Origin: an uncultured Clostridiaceae bacterium
GTDB lineage: Bacteria > Bacillota > Clostridia > Lachnospirales > Lachnospiraceae
DNA: 7,087 nucleotides
NCBI GenBank assembly: GCA_949841235.1
Contig: CATKZA010000088.1
Location: forward strand, 1 to 7,087
Reading direction: 5' to 3'
Shown: positions 5,311 through 7,087 of the stretch, piece by piece
Position numbering within the stretch: position 1 is the first letter of the stretch
Layout of the letters: the number at the start of each line of letters is the position of its first letter
Notes under the pieces: model-generated
Databases searched by the model: none
The model's input: the letters and a program-made list of their open reading frames with translations, nothing else
What the model was told of the DNA's origin: nothing
Position numbers and translations under genes: made by a program

Positions 5311-6696
5311 ATGAATCGGAAGAAAATCATTGGGATTGTCGGGGTGCTGCTCGTGGCAGTGCTATTGAATATATATATTATTTATGTTGCAAATCAGCGG
5401 GTGGGAGATAATGTATTCTTGAACGCAGAAATTACAGCGGATAAAATGAATGAATACCAGTTATTCTATGGGAGGGAAAATTGGAGTCCGGAAAGCATGG
5501 TTTCTGCCAGGTATGAGAAGGCGGATGAAAAGTCAACCCTGCGATTTATGATGCCCTGCGAACTGCAGGGATTTCGTATGGATCTAGGCGACAGCCAGGG
5601 AGTCCATAGGATTTCGGCCTTGTATGTGTCGTATAAAGATAGGGAATGGAAGTTTGACTTGTCACGGGTGGCGGAATCGTGCATGCAGGAGGGCATGGGA
5701 AATTTGATTGGCTCCGCAAGCATTGGGGCGGATGGCAGCTTGGAGGTGACGACGGCGGGGAATGATGGCTACATTGTACTGCCGATGCCGGATATATATG
5801 ATACAGTCACAGGAATGCGCAGGGATAGTCTGAGGATACGCTATGGCTTGGTGTGCGTCTTAGTTGATTTGTTTTTCCTGATTCTTTTACTGCACTTTAA
5901 TCGCTGCTACGATATGGCGAGAGAATTATATGGGAGCAGGAAGCTGATTGTCAAATTGGCGAGAAATGATTTTAGGACTAGATTTGCCGGTTCTTTCTTT
6001 GGGATTTTCTGGGCATTTGTCCAGCCGATGGTGACAATCCTTATTTATTGGTTTGTGTTTACCGTGGGCTTCCGTTCGGCGGAGCAGACGAACTGCCCCT
6101 TTGCCCTGTGGCTTACGGCGGGCATGGTGCCGTGGTTCTTCTTTTCAGATGCTTGGGGAGGGGCTACGAATAGTTTGGTTGAATATAGCTTTCTGGTCAA
6201 GAAGGTGGTATTTAAAATCAGCGTATTGCCGATTGTCAAGGTGATGTCCGCTCTGCTGGTCAGTGTGTTTTTTCATATGATTATGTGTGCTATGTTTATA
6301 GCCACTGGCTATATGCCGGATGGCTACATGCTGCAGCTGTTGTATTATCTCGTATGCAACTTTGCTTTTGCGCTCTCATTATCCTATATCACAGGAAGCA
6401 TTCTTCCGTTTTTTAAGGATTTGAGCCAGATTATGAATATTATCTTGCAGGTAGGGGTATGGTTGACTCCGATCATGTGGAATATCAACATCCTGCCTCA
6501 GTCTTGGCGCTGGGTGATGAAAATCAACCCGATGTATTATATAGTCCAGGGATATCGCAATGCCTTGAGCGAAAAGGTATGGTTCTGGCAGGATATTACA
6601 TGGACAATCTATTTCTGGGGATTGGTGGGAGCGTTGTTCGTAGTTGGCAATATATTATTTAAGAAGATGAGGCCGCACTTTGCCGATGTCATTTAG
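5311..6696 (+). CDS. Polysaccharide ABC-transporter permease (Wzm/RgpC/TagG family) with N-terminal extracytoplasmic domain
   Basis: This 461-aa protein has a standard ABC2-type polysaccharide permease in its last roughly 258 residues. The hallmarks are 'LVKLARNDFRTRFAGSFFGIFWAFVQP' spread over 213-239, 'AGMVPWFFFSDA' at 270-281, 'NSLVEYSFLVKKVVFK' at 287-302, 'LTPIMW' at 385-390 and 'INPMYYIVQGYRNALS' at 405-420. Six membrane segments fit about 232-253, 266-282, 309-332, 341-364, 373-390 and 431-450. Typical relatives of about 260 aa consist of this part alone. Here it follows a signal-anchor helix (about 6-26), a soluble region (about 27-177, predicted beta-rich, with a 'YQLFYGRENWSPE' motif at 49-61) and a second helix (178-196). 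That topology puts the extra domain outside and returns the chain to the cytoplasm for the normal permease N-terminus. I recall similar 'LQLFYD' modules in clostridial wall-polysaccharide membrane proteins, but cannot check. With the following ATPase it should export the lipid-linked glycan. Confidence 0.93.
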   Translation: MNRKKIIGIVGVLLVAVLLNIYIIYVANQRVGDNVFLNAEITADKMNEYQLFYGRENWSPESMVSARYEKADEKSTLRFMMPCELQGFRMDLGDSQGVHRISALYVSYKDREWKFDLSRVAESCMQEGMGNLIGSASIGADGSLEVTTAGNDGYIVLPMPDIYDTVTGMRRDSLRIRYGLVCVLVDLFFLILLLHFNRCYDMARELYGSRKLIVKLARNDFRTRFAGSFFGIFWAFVQPMVTILIYWFVFTVGFRSAEQTNCPFALWLTAGMVPWFFFSDAWGGATNSLVEYSFLVKKVVFKISVLPIVKVMSALLVSVFFHMIMCAMFIATGYMPDGYMLQLLYYLVCNFAFALSLSYITGSILPFFKDLSQIMNIILQVGVWLTPIMWNINILPQSWRWVMKINPMYYIVQGYRNALSEKVWFWQDITWTIYFWGLVGALFVVGNILFKKMRPHFADVI

Positions 6697-6720
6697 CGCA
6701 GAAAGAAAAGGGGAAGATAC

Positions 6721-7087
6721 ATGGATACCATGATTCAGATCGAGCATCTCCAGAAGATGTATCATTTATATGATAAGCCCATTGACCGATTGAAGGAGGT
6801 TCTTCATCCAAAGAGAAAGTCTTACCACAAGGCGTTCTATGCTTTGAAGGATATTTCTCTTACCATCAAGAAGGGGGAGAGCGTGGGCATCGTGGGGGTG
6901 AATGGCTCAGGCAAGTCCACGTTGCTCAAGATTATTACAGGAGTGCTCAATCCCACGGCGGGCAGGGTGGAAACCTTTGGGAAAGTGGCAGCCCTCTTGG
7001 AATTGGGTGCCGGGTTTAACCCGGAGTATACTGGACGGGAAAATATCTACCTCAATGGGACGATGATGGGGTATTCCGAGGAGGAGA
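6721..7087 (+). CDS. Polysaccharide ABC-transporter ATPase (Wzt/RgpD/TagH family), 3'-truncated by window edge
   Basis: The first 122 residues are visible. The ATG at 6721 follows GGGGA (6710-6714) with 6-nt spacing and lies 24 nt after the permease stop, so the two genes are surely co-transcribed. The N-terminal part 'MIQIEHLQKMYHLYDKPIDRL' is followed by a basic stretch (28-37, ending HPKRKSYHK) and 'FYALKDISLTIKKGESVGIVG', typical of ATPases for polysaccharide and teichoic acid export. Walker A is 'GVNGSGKST' at 59-67. 'ALLELGAGFNPEYTGRENIYLNG' over 91-113 occupies the Q-loop region in the form characteristic of this family. Signature, Walker B and H-loop lie beyond the window. Whether a C-terminal carbohydrate-binding domain follows, as in some Wzt proteins, cannot be seen. 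Confidence 0.95.
   Translation, partial: MDTMIQIEHLQKMYHLYDKPIDRLKEVLHPKRKSYHKAFYALKDISLTIKKGESVGIVGVNGSGKSTLLKIITGVLNPTAGRVETFGKVAALLELGAGFNPEYTGRENIYLNGTMMGYSEEE

Overview
The window looks like a cell-surface polysaccharide locus from a Gram-positive anaerobe, most likely a Clostridia/Lachnospiraceae-type Firmicute. The clues are strong GGAGG-type ribosome binding sites, a purine-rich G-heavy coding strand, a bPH2-domain membrane protein of the Bacillus YdbT type at the left edge, and an RgpB/RgpC/RgpD-like glycosyltransferase and ABC exporter set. The taxonomic call is an inference, since no rRNA or other marker gene is present. All genes lie on the + strand.

Layout: (1) 1-936 is the 3' part of a multi-TM protein with two visible bacterial PH (bPH2) domains, cut at its N-terminus by the window edge. 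(2) 1029-2216 encodes a GT4 (GT-B fold, CapM/EpsD-like) glycosyltransferase. (3) 2257-3075, 3155-4072 and 4066-5073 encode three GT2 (GT-A fold) glycosyltransferases. The second is of the WbbL/rhamnosyltransferase type, and the third is of the RgpB type. (4) 5074-5310 is the only sizeable non-coding gap. It carries a 20-bp direct repeat, three adjacent small hairpins and a possible promoter. (5) 5311-6696 encodes a polysaccharide ABC-transporter permease (Wzm/RgpC/TagG family) with an unusual N-terminal extracytoplasmic domain of about 150 residues. (6) 6721 to the window end is the start of the matching ATPase (Wzt/RgpD/TagH family), cut at the right edge.

How the genes would work together (inference from family knowledge): the four glycosyltransferases add sugars one after another to a lipid-linked precursor on the cytoplasmic face. 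The Wzm/Wzt-type ABC exporter then flips the finished chain outward for attachment to the wall. The gene order GT4, GT2s, RgpB-like, permease, ATPase resembles streptococcal rhamnan (rgp) clusters, so a rhamnose-containing wall polysaccharide is a reasonable guess. The sugars cannot be read from sequence.

The most notable points are the permease fused to an outward-facing domain, a 44-bp tandem duplication at the GT4/GT2 junction that creates a 14-codon minicistron chained by stop/start overlaps, and the structured repeat-bearing leader in front of the exporter genes.
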